Positions 43,070-52,876 of a stretch of 64,000 bases of DNA are shown here, piece after piece. Below the pieces are notes generated by a model. That model was not told the origin of the DNA, did not search any database, and was given only the letters and a program-made list of their open reading frames with translations. Made by a program: the position numbers and the translations under genes. Origin of the DNA: Pandoraea pneumonica (GTDB lineage Bacteria; Pseudomonadota; Gammaproteobacteria; Burkholderiales; Burkholderiaceae); NCBI RefSeq assembly GCF_902459645.1, contig NZ_CABPSK010000001.1, positions 1,426,001 through 1,490,000 of the forward strand, given 5' to 3'. How positions within the stretch are numbered: the stretch's first letter is position 1; each line of letters begins with the position of its first letter.

Positions 43070-43382
43070 ACGGTATGCATAAAGCCAACGCATGCATGGA
43101 CACGTTTGCGTGCACTAACCGGTCGTCCGGTCACGCCATAAACATGTCGCACTGCAACGAAAAGTGGCCCGAAACTGGCATGGATCAACAATCTAAAAGT
43201 TTCCCCGCTTGACACCTTCCCACCTTTCCCGTAAAAAAACGGGTGCATGAACGTTGTATGGCGAGTCTTGTGTTCATCTAATGTCGCCCTCTGCGTCACC
43301 TCGGTTGTACCTGATCAGCTTTAATGTCATGCGCTCGCTGAGCTTCTCGCTCGCTCATTTGAAAACTTTAAGGATTTAAGAA
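43070..43382. other. 313-bp leader and promoter region of csp gene
   Basis: No protein gene. It contains the promoter at 43209-43237 and a 5' leader of about 139 nt before the csp start codon. Confidence 0.6.
43209..43237 (+). promoter_or_regulatory. Promoter of the cold-shock gene
   Basis: TTGACA (43209-43214), 17-bp spacer, TAAAAA (43232-43237). Confidence 0.75.
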
Positions 43383-43586
43383 ATGGCAACTGGTACCGTC
43401 AAGTGGTTTAACGACGCCAAGGGTTTTGGTTTTATTACGCCGGACGAAGGTGGTGAAGATCTCTTCGCGCACTTCTCGGAAATCCAATCGAAGGGCTTCA
43501 AGTCCCTGCAAGAAAACCAAAAGGTCAGCTTCGAAGTGAAGATGGGACCGAAGGGCCGTCAAGCCAGCAACATCCAGCCGCTGTAA
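43383..43586 (+). CDS. Cold-shock protein, CspA family
   Basis: A 67-residue OB-fold RNA chaperone. RNP1 KGFGFI and RNP2-like LFAHFS are intact. AAGGAT lies before ATG 43383. The long leader suggests post-transcriptional (temperature-responsive) control, as in other csp genes. A good terminator follows. Confidence 0.97.
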   Translation: MATGTVKWFNDAKGFGFITPDEGGEDLFAHFSEIQSKGFKSLQENQKVSFEVKMGPKGRQASNIQPL

Positions 43587-43663
43587 GCGACTGACCATGT
43601 GCTGAGCGATCGCTAACACGATCGACGCGCCTCGGGCAGTACTTCACCGTCTGCCCGAACTGA

Positions 43664-43689
43664 AAACCCCGCTCCGGCGGGGTTTTTTC
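43664..43689 (+). terminator. Terminator after csp
   Basis: AACCCCGC / GCGGGGTT around TCCG, followed by T residues. Confidence 0.9.
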
Positions 43690-43737
43690 GTTATGCAGCT
43701 ATGCTGTGAGCTTCCCCCTTTGCATTGGAGGTATCGA

Positions 43738-44751
43738 ATGGGCTTACTCGTCGACGGCAAGTGGCACACCGACTGGTACGACACGCGCGCCACCGGTGGG
43801 CACTTCGAGCGCCGCCCCGCCACCTTCCGGCATTGGGTTACGCCCGACGGCACACCCGGTCCGGGCACGGACGATGGCACGCCCCCGCGTGGCGGCTTTG
43901 CTGCCGAGCGTGGACGCTATGTGCTGTATGTGAGCTATGCGTGCCCGTGGGCGCATCGCACGTTGATCATGCGAGCGTTAAAGGGCTTGGAGAACATGAT
44001 TGCCGTGGCCGTCGTGAACTGGCTGATGCTCGACGATGGCTGGACCTTCGCACCGGGCCCTGGCGTGACGGGCGACCCAGTCAATCACGCGGCATTTTTG
44101 CGCGATGTGTATCTGGCTGCCGACACACAATTCACCGGCCGCGTGACCGTACCCGTGCTCTGGGACACCGTGACCGGCACCATCGTGAACAACGAGTCGT
44201 CGGAAATTCTGCGCATGTTCAACAGCGCATTCGACGGCCTCGGGGCAACGCCGGGCGACTACTATCCGGCGGCCTTGCGCGATGAAATCGACGCCCTCAA
44301 TACCCGCATCTACGACACCGTGAACAACGGCGTCTACAAGGCAGGCTTCGCCACCACGCAAAGCGCCTACGAGGAGGCGGTAGCGCCGCTCTTCGAGACG
44401 CTCGATATGTTGGAGCAGCGGCTCGCCACTCGCCGCTTTCTGACCGGCGAGCGCATGACCGAAGCCGACATCCGGTTGTTCACCACGCTCATCCGCTTCG
44501 ACGCGGTCTACGTGGGGCACTTCAAGTGCAACCTGCGCCGCATTGCGGACTATCCGAATTTATCGGGCTATACGCGCGACATCTACCAACAACCCGGCGT
44601 GGCGGCGACGGTCAACTTCGCCCACATCAAGCGGCATTACTACGAGAGCCATCGGACGATCAATCCGACGGGGATCGTACCGATGGGACCGCTACAAGAT
44701 TTCGACGCCCCTCACGACCGCGCGCAGATGATCACGGTGCAGGGGCTTTGA
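43738..44751 (+). CDS. yqjG: Glutathionyl-hydroquinone reductase (Xi-class GST)
   Basis: A 337-residue enzyme that reduces S-glutathionyl-hydroquinones. MGLLVDGKWHTDWYDTRATG, the catalytic Cys in YACPWAHRTLIM, NNESSEILRMFN, TVNNGVYKAGFATTQ and the closing HRTINPTGIVPMGP match E. coli YqjG closely. GGAGG precedes ATG 43738. It acts in quinone detoxification or aromatic metabolism; no pathway partners are adjacent. Confidence 0.95.
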   Translation: MGLLVDGKWHTDWYDTRATGGHFERRPATFRHWVTPDGTPGPGTDDGTPPRGGFAAERGRYVLYVSYACPWAHRTLIMRALKGLENMIAVAVVNWLMLDDGWTFAPGPGVTGDPVNHAAFLRDVYLAADTQFTGRVTVPVLWDTVTGTIVNNESSEILRMFNSAFDGLGATPGDYYPAALRDEIDALNTRIYDTVNNGVYKAGFATTQSAYEEAVAPLFETLDMLEQRLATRRFLTGERMTEADIRLFTTLIRFDAVYVGHFKCNLRRIADYPNLSGYTRDIYQQPGVAATVNFAHIKRHYYESHRTINPTGIVPMGPLQDFDAPHDRAQMITVQGL

Positions 44752-44767
44752 CGCTCGGCGATAACGC

Positions 44768-45970
44768 TCAAACCGCGCGAGGCTTCACGCGGCTGGCGGC
44801 TTCCAATGCATTGGCACGCGCCACGTCGAGATCGTCGTCGTAAGCCAGGGCCACGCCCATGCGGCGCTTGACGAAGCTCTCGGGCTTGCCGAACAACCGG
44901 ATGTCCGTCTGCGGCACTTGCAACGCGTGGTCCACGCCGTCGAAGACGATGCCCGTGGCGTCGACACCGCCGTAAATCACGGCGCTCGCGCCCGGCGTTT
45001 TCAGCGTGGTGTTGACCGGCAGGCCGAGAATCGCGCGGGCGTGCAGTTCGAACTCGTTCTGCCATTGCGTGATCATCGTCACCATGCCCGTGTCGTGCGG
45101 ACGCGGGCTCACTTCGCTGAACCACACCTCGTCGCCCTTCACGAACAGCTCCACGCCAAAGATGCCCTGCCCGCCCAGATTCTGCGTCACTTCGCGGGCG
45201 ATCAGACGCGCACGCTCGAGCGCATTGACCGGCATCGGGTGCGGCTGCCAGCTCTCGACGTAATCGCCGCTCACTTGCTTGTGGCCGATCGGCGCACAGA
45301 AGTGGGTTTCGACCTGACCGTCTGCACCGCGCGCGCGCACGGTGAGCAACGTGATCTCGTAGTCGAAGTCGATGAAGCCTTCGACGATGATGCGGCCGTG
45401 GCTCACACGGCCACCGGCCATGGCGTAATCCCACGCGGCCTTCACGTCGTCAGGGCCGTCGATCTTGCTCTGCCCTTTGCCAGAACTGCTCATGACCGGC
45501 TTGACCACGCACGGGTAACCGATGCCACCGTCGATCGCCGCTTGCAACTGTTCGAGCGTGTCGCAGAACTGATACGGGCTGGTCGGCAGGCCGAGCGTTT
45601 CAGCCGCCAGACGGCGAATGCCCTCGCGATCCATCGTCAGGCGTGCAGCGCGTGCCGTGGGGACGACATGGACAATGCCGTCGGCTTCGAGCGCTTCGAG
45701 CATCGGCGTGGCGATGGCTTCGATTTCCGGCACGACGAGATCCGGCTTTTCCGCCAGGATGAGCGCCTTGAGTTGTTCCGGGTCGGTCATCGCGATCGTG
45801 CGGGCGTGGTGCGCAACCTGCTGACCGGGCGCGTTTTCGTAGCGATCGACGGCAATCGTTTCGACGCCGAGCCGCTGCAACGCGATCAGCACTTCGCGGC
45901 CGAGTTCGCCAGCGCCCAACAACATGACTTTCGTCGCGCTCGGCGACAGCGGGGTTCCGATAGTGGTCAT
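44768..45970 (-). CDS. purT: Formate-dependent GAR transformylase PurT
   Basis: A 400-residue ATP-grasp enzyme of purine synthesis that uses formate and [23 protein letters not shown] is the usual start; [34 protein letters not shown] and [20 protein letters not shown] are typical. Length is normal. AAGGG precedes ATG 45970. It is monocistronic and convergent with yqjG. Confidence 0.96.
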   Translation of the reverse strand: MTTIGTPLSPSATKVMLLGAGELGREVLIALQRLGVETIAVDRYENAPGQQVAHHARTIAMTDPEQLKALILAEKPDLVVPEIEAIATPMLEALEADGIVHVVPTARAARLTMDREGIRRLAAETLGLPTSPYQFCDTLEQLQAAIDGGIGYPCVVKPVMSSSGKGQSKIDGPDDVKAAWDYAMAGGRVSHGRIIVEGFIDFDYEITLLTVRARGADGQVETHFCAPIGHKQVSGDYVESWQPHPMPVNALERARLIAREVTQNLGGQGIFGVELFVKGDEVWFSEVSPRPHDTGMVTMITQWQNEFELHARAILGLPVNTTLKTPGASAVIYGGVDATGIVFDGVDHALQVPQTDIRLFGKPESFVKRRMGVALAYDDDLDVARANALEAASRVKPRAV

Positions 45971-46098
45971 TTTCGACCCTTGGAGAGTGAGGAAAGAGGG
46001 GCGCGCTGCGCCACGTTGCTGCCAGTAATAACTCGCGAACGTGCGCAAAACGCGAAAGACGTATTGTAGCGAGCGCCGCCCTATCGGGGCCACTGCAA

Positions 46099-46150
46099 AA
46101 CCTGCCCGCTGAACTTGCTCGCTGAACCTGCCAGCTGATCCTGCCCGCTA
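46099..46150. repeat. 13-bp tandem repeat x4
   Basis: Four imperfect copies of AACCTGCCCGCTG (starting 46099, 46112, 46125 and 46138) lie between the purT leader and the TetR gene end. Thirteen is not a multiple of three, and no ORF uses it. Confidence 0.85.
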
Positions 46151-46160
46151 AACGCGTGTG

Positions 46161-46883
46161 CTAAGCCAGCGCCCCGCGCAACACGCGGCGGCAGCACGCG
46201 ACCATGCGCGCCTCGGTATCTTGATACCCGGTGAGCACCCAAGCCGTGCCCGCGTTCGTCATCGCGCCAACGAGCGCCAGCCCGACGATACGCGCGTCGG
46301 CCGCAGCGTCGTCGGTCGACGGCGGCGGTGCATCGGACATCCCGACAATCAGCCGTGCAAATTCGAAGATGTACCGCTGATACGTCGCGTCGGTCTCCGG
46401 GCTCACGCCCATCACTTCGAGCAACAGCACGCGCGCCGCATGCCCATCGCGCAAGAACGTGAAGAACGCATGCAGGCCCGCATCGAGCCGCGCATCGAGC
46501 GTTGGCTGCGCCGCGTCGACCGCCGCCTGTAATTGACCGAGCAACGTCTGCGCGTGATGGGCATACGTCGCGCGCAGCAGATGCTCCATGGTGTCGAAGG
46601 CCGCGTAGAAATACCGGTCGTTGAGCTTCGCCAGACGGCATACCGAGCGCACGGTCGCCCGTCGGAAGCCAACGGTGCCGAAAACCTCCGTCCCGGCATC
46701 GATGAGTGCGGCCCGCCGCGCGGCTTCTCGCTGCGCCTGCCCTACGCCGCCATAGCGGCGCCCTCCCGACGCGGAAGCCGTGTCGTCACCTGCGGCCGAC
46801 GGCGAGCCGTCAGCCAGCGCATCGGTCGCCTGATCGGCGGCCGCTATCGATTCGAGTCCTTGTTCCATTTCGCTATTTGACAT
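46161..46883 (-). CDS. TetR-family regulator
   Basis: A 240-residue regulator with a long Ala/Ser/Asp-rich N-terminus (about 55 residues) before the HTH (AALIDAGTEVFGTVGFRRAT, VCRLAKLNDRYFYAAFDTME). The C-terminal helical domain is typical of TetR. It diverges from the SDR-monooxygenase-hydrolase genes and is probably their repressor. ATG 46883 chosen; no clear ribosome binding site. Confidence 0.87.
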   Translation of the reverse strand: MSNSEMEQGLESIAAADQATDALADGSPSAAGDDTASASGGRRYGGVGQAQREAARRAALIDAGTEVFGTVGFRRATVRSVCRLAKLNDRYFYAAFDTMEHLLRATYAHHAQTLLGQLQAAVDAAQPTLDARLDAGLHAFFTFLRDGHAARVLLLEVMGVSPETDATYQRYIFEFARLIVGMSDAPPPSTDDAAADARIVGLALVGAMTNAGTAWVLTGYQDTEARMVACCRRVLRGALA

Positions 46884-46904
46884 CACGAGAGCGGAAAACT
46901 AAAG

Positions 46905-46922
46905 TGGTGACACACAACACCA
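46905..46922. promoter_or_regulatory. Candidate TetR operator TGGTG-N8-CACCA
   Basis: A dyad in the 154-bp space between the TetR gene and the divergent SDR gene. The position fits; specificity is unproven. Confidence 0.25.
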
Positions 46923-47037
46923 AATTATACGCAACGCGATACGAGTGACAAAGGCCACCCAAAGGTGACCGAAAGACGACACAAAAGCGGCGAATATCAG
47001 GCCGCAGGTCGGTCACAGCATCGTTGGGAGACATCGC

Positions 47038-47979
47038 ATGAAGACGTTCACCGATAAGGTGGCGGCCATCACCGGTGCAGGCTCCGGCATGGGTCGCTCG
47101 CTCGCGCTCGAACTCGCTCGTCGAGGGGCGCACCTCGCGTTATCCGATATCGACGACGCCAGTCTCGCGCACACCGCAGAGGCTTGCCGGGCGTTCGGCG
47201 TTCGCGTGAGCGCCCGGCGGCTCGATGTGTCCGAGCGCGAAGCCGTCTTCGCGTGGGCCAGTGAGGCCGCGCAGTTTCACGGCAAGGTCAATTTCATCTT
47301 CAACAACGCCGGGGTCTCGCTGTCCGTGCCGGTAGCAACCGCTCGGCTCGAAGATGTCGAGTGGCTGATGAACATCAATTTCTGGGGCGTGGTGCACGGT
47401 ACGCAGGCCTTCCTGCCCTATCTCACTGCCTCGGGCGAAGGCCACGTCGTCAACACGTCGAGCTTGTTCGGCATCGTTGCCATGCCCACCCAGTCGGCCT
47501 ACAACGCCAGCAAGTTTGCCGTGCGCGGCTTTACCGAAGCACTGCGCATGGAGCTCGATCTGGCGGGCTCGCCAGTGACCGCGACGTGCATTCATCCGGG
47601 CGGCGTGGCAACGAACATCGTGCATACCTCGCGAATCGACGACAGCATCGCTTCGCTCACCGGCATGGATGCGCAAACGCACCGCCGCCGCGCCAACAAG
47701 CTGATCGACGTGACGAGCGCCGATGCGGCGGCTAAACAGATTCTCGCGGGCGTCGCACGCAATGCCCGGCGCGTACTCGTGGGGGCCGACGCCCGCCGCG
47801 TCGACAAGCTGGCGCGCCTTTTCGGCGCGAGCTATCAGGCGCTGGTCGTCTGGTTCTATCGACGCACGGCCGTCGCGCGCAGCCCCGCGCCTGCGCCTTC
47901 GACGGCGGCCTCGTCGCTCACGTCATCGGCTTCGGCCGCTCGCCCGTCGCAAGACACCCCGCCAGGAAACCTGCCATGA
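47038..47979 (+). CDS. SDR-family oxidoreductase
   Basis: A 313-residue classical SDR: TGAGSGMG cofactor loop, NNAG, NTSSLFGI with the catalytic Ser, YNASK. A C-terminal extension of about 50 residues is Ala/Ser/Pro-rich. Its stop overlaps the next start (ATGA at 47976). Probably oxidises an alcohol to the ketone used by the monooxygenase; inferred from context. Confidence 0.9.
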   Translation: MKTFTDKVAAITGAGSGMGRSLALELARRGAHLALSDIDDASLAHTAEACRAFGVRVSARRLDVSEREAVFAWASEAAQFHGKVNFIFNNAGVSLSVPVATARLEDVEWLMNINFWGVVHGTQAFLPYLTASGEGHVVNTSSLFGIVAMPTQSAYNASKFAVRGFTEALRMELDLAGSPVTATCIHPGGVATNIVHTSRIDDSIASLTGMDAQTHRRRANKLIDVTSADAAAKQILAGVARNARRVLVGADARRVDKLARLFGASYQALVVWFYRRTAVARSPAPAPSTAASSLTSSASAARPSQDTPPGNLP

Positions 47980-49559
47980 CCGCTCCCCGTCACCCGACCG
48001 ATATCGCCAGCGTGGCCACCGATCTCGACGTCATCGTCGTGGGTGCCGGGATCTCGGGCATCTCGGCAGCCCACTACCTGCGCGAGCGCTGCCCCGGCAC
48101 GCGCTTCGCGATGCTCGAAGCGCGTCAGTCCCTGGGCGGTACGTGGGACCTGTTTCGCTACCCCGGCGTACGCTCCGACTCGGATATGTTCACGCTCGGC
48201 TTCAGCTTTCGGCCATGGAACAGCAATCAGGCCATCGCTGAAGGCAGCAAGATTCTCGACTACCTGAAGGACACCGCGCATGCCGAAGGGCTCGACGGGC
48301 TGATCCGGTACGGCCATAAGTTGCGCGAAGCGCGGTGGGATTCATCGATCGCCCGCTGGACACTCGACATCGAGCGCACGCATCCCGATGGCCGCCAGGA
48401 AACACAACAGCTGACGTGCCGCTTTCTCTTCATGTGCAGCGGCTACTACGCCTATGACGCCGGTCACTCACCGGCGTGGCCCGGCATGGAGACCTTCGGG
48501 GGCAAGCTCGTGCATCCGCAACACTGGCCGGCCAATCTCGACTATCGCGACAAGCGCGTGGTGATCATCGGCAGTGGTGCCACCGCCGTGACATTGCTGC
48601 CGAACATGGCACCGAGCGCTGCCCACGTCACGATGTTGCAGCGCTCGCCGAGCTACATCTTGTCGATGCCGTCACGCGACGGCGTGGCCGAACGGCTGCG
48701 CGCGCTGCTGCCCGCCGGGCTGGCACATCGCATCGTGCGGATGAAGAACGTACTGGTGACACTCGGCTTCTACAACGCCGCGCGGCGCTGGCCCAACGCC
48801 ATCCGCCGAGTGTTGATCGGTCGCGCGGCACGACAAGCGCAGGGGCATGTGGATGTCGCGCGCGATCTGTCGCCGCGATACAACCCGTGGGACCAGCGCT
48901 TGTGTCTGGCACCGGGCGGCGACATCTTCAAAGCGCTGCGCAGTGGCCGCGCGTCCATCGTCACCGACGAAATCGCCTCGTTCACCCCGACGGGCCTGAC
49001 GCTGAAGAGCGGCAAAACGCTGGATGCCGACATCGTCGTGACGGCCACCGGCTTGCGCGTGCAACTGATGGGCGGCGCGCGATTGTTCGTCGACGGTCAG
49101 CCGATCGCGCTGGCCGACACCGTCGCTTACAAGGGCATGATGTACAGCGGCGTGCCCAATCTGGCGTCGATCTTCGGTTATACGAACGCGTCGTGGACGC
49201 TCAAGGCCGAACTGATCGCCCAATATGTCTGCCGTCTCGTCAATCACATGAACGCGCATGGCTACGACACCTGTGTGCCGCAGCTTCGTCCGCATGAGCA
49301 TGCCGAGTTGCCCGCCATTGGACTCACCTCGGGTTACATTCAGCGCGCCGCCGGCGAGTTGCCGAAACAAGGCGGACGCAAGCCGTGGGTGTTTTATCAA
49401 AGCTACTTCCGAGACGTGCGACTCATGCGCTGGGGGCGCGTCGACGACGGGGCCATGCGTTTCGAGCGGCGCGCCACGCGTGAGGTGGGTGCCCCGCAGG
49501 CCGCCGATATGTCCGGTGAGCCCGGCACGCCCGGTGCCGCCAAGGCGTCCGCTCGCTAA
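47976..49559 (+). CDS. Baeyer-Villiger-type flavin monooxygenase (EthA-like)
   Basis: A 527-residue FAD/NADPH monooxygenase. GAGISGISAAHYL is the FAD Rossmann loop, FGGKLVHPQHW matches the BVMO fingerprint FxGxxxHxxxW, and VVIIGSGATAVTLL is the NADPH loop. DLFRYPGVRSDSDMFTLGFS is typical of the EthA/MymA-like group. It inserts oxygen next to a ketone to give an ester. It is translationally coupled to the SDR and followed by a hydrolase. Confidence 0.93.
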   Translation: MTAPRHPTDIASVATDLDVIVVGAGISGISAAHYLRERCPGTRFAMLEARQSLGGTWDLFRYPGVRSDSDMFTLGFSFRPWNSNQAIAEGSKILDYLKDTAHAEGLDGLIRYGHKLREARWDSSIARWTLDIERTHPDGRQETQQLTCRFLFMCSGYYAYDAGHSPAWPGMETFGGKLVHPQHWPANLDYRDKRVVIIGSGATAVTLLPNMAPSAAHVTMLQRSPSYILSMPSRDGVAERLRALLPAGLAHRIVRMKNVLVTLGFYNAARRWPNAIRRVLIGRAARQAQGHVDVARDLSPRYNPWDQRLCLAPGGDIFKALRSGRASIVTDEIASFTPTGLTLKSGKTLDADIVVTATGLRVQLMGGARLFVDGQPIALADTVAYKGMMYSGVPNLASIFGYTNASWTLKAELIAQYVCRLVNHMNAHGYDTCVPQLRPHEHAELPAIGLTSGYIQRAAGELPKQGGRKPWVFYQSYFRDVRLMRWGRVDDGAMRFERRATREVGAPQAADMSGEPGTPGAAKASAR

Positions 49560-49628
49560 CCGAACGTCGTGAATGCGCCGTCGAATTGCCGTTGGCGTGC
49601 ACGGGCGTTGGTTTGACCGCCCGTGCGC

Positions 49629-50693
49629 ATGATTGCTATCCACTCACCGCCCGACATCATGCTCATCGCTTACTTACTCGCTTGTCTCGCTTGTCTCTCT
49701 ATTGCCTTCGCTGTCGTCGTGCTGGTGCTGGTTCGCTTTACCAAGCGCGTTGCCCAGCGCGCGGAAGCCGCCGTGCCGCCCGACGGCGAGTTTCTGGAGA
49801 TTGACGGCGAACGGCTGCACTACGTCGACTTCGGCCATGGCCCCGCCGTCGTGTTCGTGCACGGCCTGTGCGGTCAGTTGCGCAACTTCGCGTACTTGCC
49901 GCTCGCCGAGATGGCACGCACCTATCGCGTGGTGCTGATCGACCGTCCGGGTTCGGGCTACTCGACGCGCTCACCCGATCGCGACGGCAATATTGCGGCA
50001 CAGGCCGCCGCCGTCGCCAAACTCATGACGGTGTTGGCGTTGGAGCGCCCGCTCGTTGTCGGACACTCGCTCGGCGGCGCGGTCGCCTTGACGTTGGCGC
50101 TCAACCACAGCGCCCAAGTCGGTGCGCTCGCGTTGATCGCACCCCTTACGCAGCCGGTATCGGAGCCGCCCAAAGCATTCCGCGCATTGGCCGTACGCAG
50201 CGCTTGGTGGCGCCGGTGGATCGGACGCACGCTTGCGGTGCCGGTCGGCATGATGACCGGCCGCACCACGCTCACTTACGTCTTCGGCCCCGAACCGGCG
50301 CCGAAGGACTTCCTGATTCGCGGGGGCGGCGTGTTGGGATTTCGACCGGGCAACTTCTACGCCGCGTCGGTCGACATGCTGGCCGCCGAGCGCGATATGC
50401 CGGGCATTGCTGCCCGCTACGGCTCGCTCGGCGTGCCGGTCGATGTGCTCTACGGACGCGGCGATCGGATTCTCGATTACCGCGTGCATGGCGAAGGGCT
50501 GCCGCGAGGCTACGCTGCGGCACGGCTGACGCTGGTCGACGGCGGGCACATGCTGCCCGTCACGCAACCTGAGGCAACGATGCATTGGTTGCAAGCGGTG
50601 GCCGCCAGAACACACGGCACGCACGGCGAGATGCGTGCCCCCGATGCAGCCTCGATGACCGTGTCGACGCTCGCGGCCAATGACGCCGCCTGA
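49629..50693 (+). CDS. Alpha/beta hydrolase with N-terminal anchor
   Basis: A 354-residue hydrolase. A hydrophobic helix (about LIAYLLACLACLSIAFAVVV) precedes the hydrolase fold with oxyanion segment VFVHGLCG, nucleophile elbow VVGHSLGGAVAL, acid in VLYGRGDRIL and His in LVDGGHMLP. It would cleave the ester made by the monooxygenase. Starts at 49623 (GTG), 49629 and 49659 are possible; none has a clear ribosome binding site. Confidence 0.9.
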   Translation: MIAIHSPPDIMLIAYLLACLACLSIAFAVVVLVLVRFTKRVAQRAEAAVPPDGEFLEIDGERLHYVDFGHGPAVVFVHGLCGQLRNFAYLPLAEMARTYRVVLIDRPGSGYSTRSPDRDGNIAAQAAAVAKLMTVLALERPLVVGHSLGGAVALTLALNHSAQVGALALIAPLTQPVSEPPKAFRALAVRSAWWRRWIGRTLAVPVGMMTGRTTLTYVFGPEPAPKDFLIRGGGVLGFRPGNFYAASVDMLAAERDMPGIAARYGSLGVPVDVLYGRGDRILDYRVHGEGLPRGYAAARLTLVDGGHMLPVTQPEATMHWLQAVAARTHGTHGEMRAPDAASMTVSTLAANDAA

Positions 50694-50821
50694 GCTCGCG
50701 ACCCGATAGCGGATCGAAGCAAAATGAGACGGGGCGAAACACGGGGACTTGGGTCCGTCGACGCGTCCAATGGCACACTAGGGGCTTCGCGATTCTGCCT
50801 GGCCTGTGCGCCGGCGACGCC

Positions 50822-52513
50822 ATGTCCAACGCTAGCAACGTCAACGATTCGTCACCCTCGGCCCCGCCGTCCTTGCGGTTAGCTGCCAGCCTCGTCGTGC
50901 TGCGTGCACGGCCAAGCGGCATGGAAGTCTTGCTGTTACGCCGTGCCGTGCGCGCCAACGACTTTAGTTCCGACGCCTATGTTTTCCCCGGCGGTGTGGT
51001 CGATGCTGCCGACCGCCACGCGCACGCGGCGTGCCATGGGCTGACCGATGCCGAAGCGAGTGAACGTCTGCACTTACCGGAAGGCGGGCTCGATTACTAC
51101 ATCGCGGCGATTCGGGAATGCTTCGAAGAAACCGGCGTGTTGTTCGCTGACAGCGTGGATGGCCCGATCGACAGCGTCAGCCTGACGGCCATCCGCGCGC
51201 AACGTGAAGCGCTTCACGATACGACAGTCGACATCGCTTCCCTCTGCCGAACGTTCGCTATCCACTTGGCCCCCGCACGGCTGCACTATCTGAGCCACTG
51301 GGTCACACCGCTCGCACTGCCCAAGCGCTTCGACACGCGCTTTTTTCTTGCTGTCTTGCCTGACGGCCAACAGGCCGAAGTCGATCAAATCGAGACCGCT
51401 GCACATCGCTGGATGCGTCCCGGCTATGCCCTCGCGCACGCCGAGCAACTGCGTCTGCTGCCGCCGACACGCAAGATTCTCCAGTGGCTCGAATCGATGA
51501 AGGACGTAGACGACGCGATGGGCACCGCGCAGGCACTCGCCGACGTGCCGCGAATTCAACCGCGTCTGGCCAATGGCAAACGCGGCCGGTGGCCGGTCAC
51601 GCCCGACGAGCCCGCGTGGGCCGAATTGTCGCTGACCGATCCGGAAGAGCAAGGCACCGGCCACTACGACATCGTGCCGGGACGCGTCGTGACGCTGATG
51701 CCAGGCGTGCTGCGTGTGAGCGCCCCCAACCCGGGCATGATGACCGGCCCGGGCACGAATACCTATCTCATCGGCGGTGGTCCTGACAATGCGTGGGCCG
51801 TGATCGATCCGGGGCCCGACGATGCATCGCATATCGAGGCGATTTTGCAGGCGGTGCCGGGAGACATTCGGCAGATTTTTGTCACGCACACCCATCGCGA
51901 CCACTCTCCGGCAGCACGCACGCTGGCCGCACGCACCGGCGCGACGACCTACGGCATGCCAGCGCAACACGCGCAAGGGCAAGATTTGACGTTTGTGCCA
52001 GATGTGGTGCTCTCGGATAACGACGCGATCGTGTTGCCCGATGGCCGGACACTGCGCGCGATTCACACACCGGGGCACGCGGCGAATCACCTTTGCTATG
52101 CGCTCGACGGTGCTGACCTCGTCTTCACCGGTGATCACGTTATGCAGGGTTCGACCGTCGTCATCAATCCGCCCGATGGGCATATGGCGACGTATCTGGC
52201 ATCGCTGGAAAAGCTGGCAGCCGAGGCTCCCAAGTGGCTGGCGCCCGGGCATGGGTTTGTGATGGATCAGCCAGCAGAGCGTATTGCCCGGCTCGTTGCC
52301 CACCGCATGCGACGCGAAGCACGCGTGCTCGATGCGCTGCGCCGACACGGTCCGTCGACAATCGATACGCTCACGCCGATCGTATACGACGATGTATCCG
52401 CTGCGCGTCATGCTGTCGCGCAGCGTTCACTGCGCGCGCATCTCGAGAAGCTGGAGGAAGATCACTTGGCGCTGCGCCAAGGCGATGCCCTTTGGAAAGC
52501 AAGCTCAGTCTGA
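50822..52513 (+). CDS. Nudix hydrolase / metallo-beta-lactamase fusion protein
   Basis: A 563-residue two-domain protein. The N-terminal Nudix-like domain (about 15-220) has IAAIRECFEETGVLF, as in NUDT19/NUDT7-like CoA or acyl-CoA hydrolases. The C-terminal MBL domain (about 285-540) has the zinc motif THTHRDHSP, GHAANHLCY, FTGDHVMQG and GHGFVMD, as in LACTB2 relatives, plus a C-terminal winged-helix-like tail. It lies 128 bp after the hydrolase gene. The fused arrangement suggests a linked two-step hydrolysis; the substrate is unknown. Confidence 0.85.
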   Translation: MSNASNVNDSSPSAPPSLRLAASLVVLRARPSGMEVLLLRRAVRANDFSSDAYVFPGGVVDAADRHAHAACHGLTDAEASERLHLPEGGLDYYIAAIRECFEETGVLFADSVDGPIDSVSLTAIRAQREALHDTTVDIASLCRTFAIHLAPARLHYLSHWVTPLALPKRFDTRFFLAVLPDGQQAEVDQIETAAHRWMRPGYALAHAEQLRLLPPTRKILQWLESMKDVDDAMGTAQALADVPRIQPRLANGKRGRWPVTPDEPAWAELSLTDPEEQGTGHYDIVPGRVVTLMPGVLRVSAPNPGMMTGPGTNTYLIGGGPDNAWAVIDPGPDDASHIEAILQAVPGDIRQIFVTHTHRDHSPAARTLAARTGATTYGMPAQHAQGQDLTFVPDVVLSDNDAIVLPDGRTLRAIHTPGHAANHLCYALDGADLVFTGDHVMQGSTVVINPPDGHMATYLASLEKLAAEAPKWLAPGHGFVMDQPAERIARLVAHRMRREARVLDALRRHGPSTIDTLTPIVYDDVSAARHAVAQRSLRAHLEKLEEDHLALRQGDALWKASSV

Positions 52514-52556
52514 AAATTGCTGCGTGGCGGTGTGTGAAATGCGAGGCGGTAATGCG

Positions 52557-52802
52557 TCAGTCGCCGTCGCCAAGCAGCTCATCGACGATTCGCTCCCCGG
52601 CTTTGCGCCCTGCCATTTCGGCGTCGACGCGATTGTCCCGATGTCCATCAGGCGAGCGGACTTCGGGCCCCTCTGGCTTACCATGCCGCGAGACCTGGAC
52701 AAGATAGTCCCAAGGCCCAGCGTACTCATTCTGAAACGCCCGAACGCGAATCTCGTAACCTGCGCGATAGTCGTACACCTGCTCATGGGACGCATAGCTC
52801 AT
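52557..52802 (-). CDS. Small hypothetical protein
   Basis: An 81-residue protein beginning MSYASHEQVYDYRAGYEIRV. ATG 52802 has GGAG seven bases upstream. The pattern of aromatic residues and charge suggests a small soluble beta-rich fold. No family recognised. Confidence 0.65.
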   Translation of the reverse strand: MSYASHEQVYDYRAGYEIRVRAFQNEYAGPWDYLVQVSRHGKPEGPEVRSPDGHRDNRVDAEMAGRKAGERIVDELLGDGD

Positions 52803-52876
52803 GACAGACTCCGGTTCTCAACGCCGTAATAAAAGTCGGCCTTAATGAAGCGAGGCCGTGGTGAAAAGCGTGCCGA

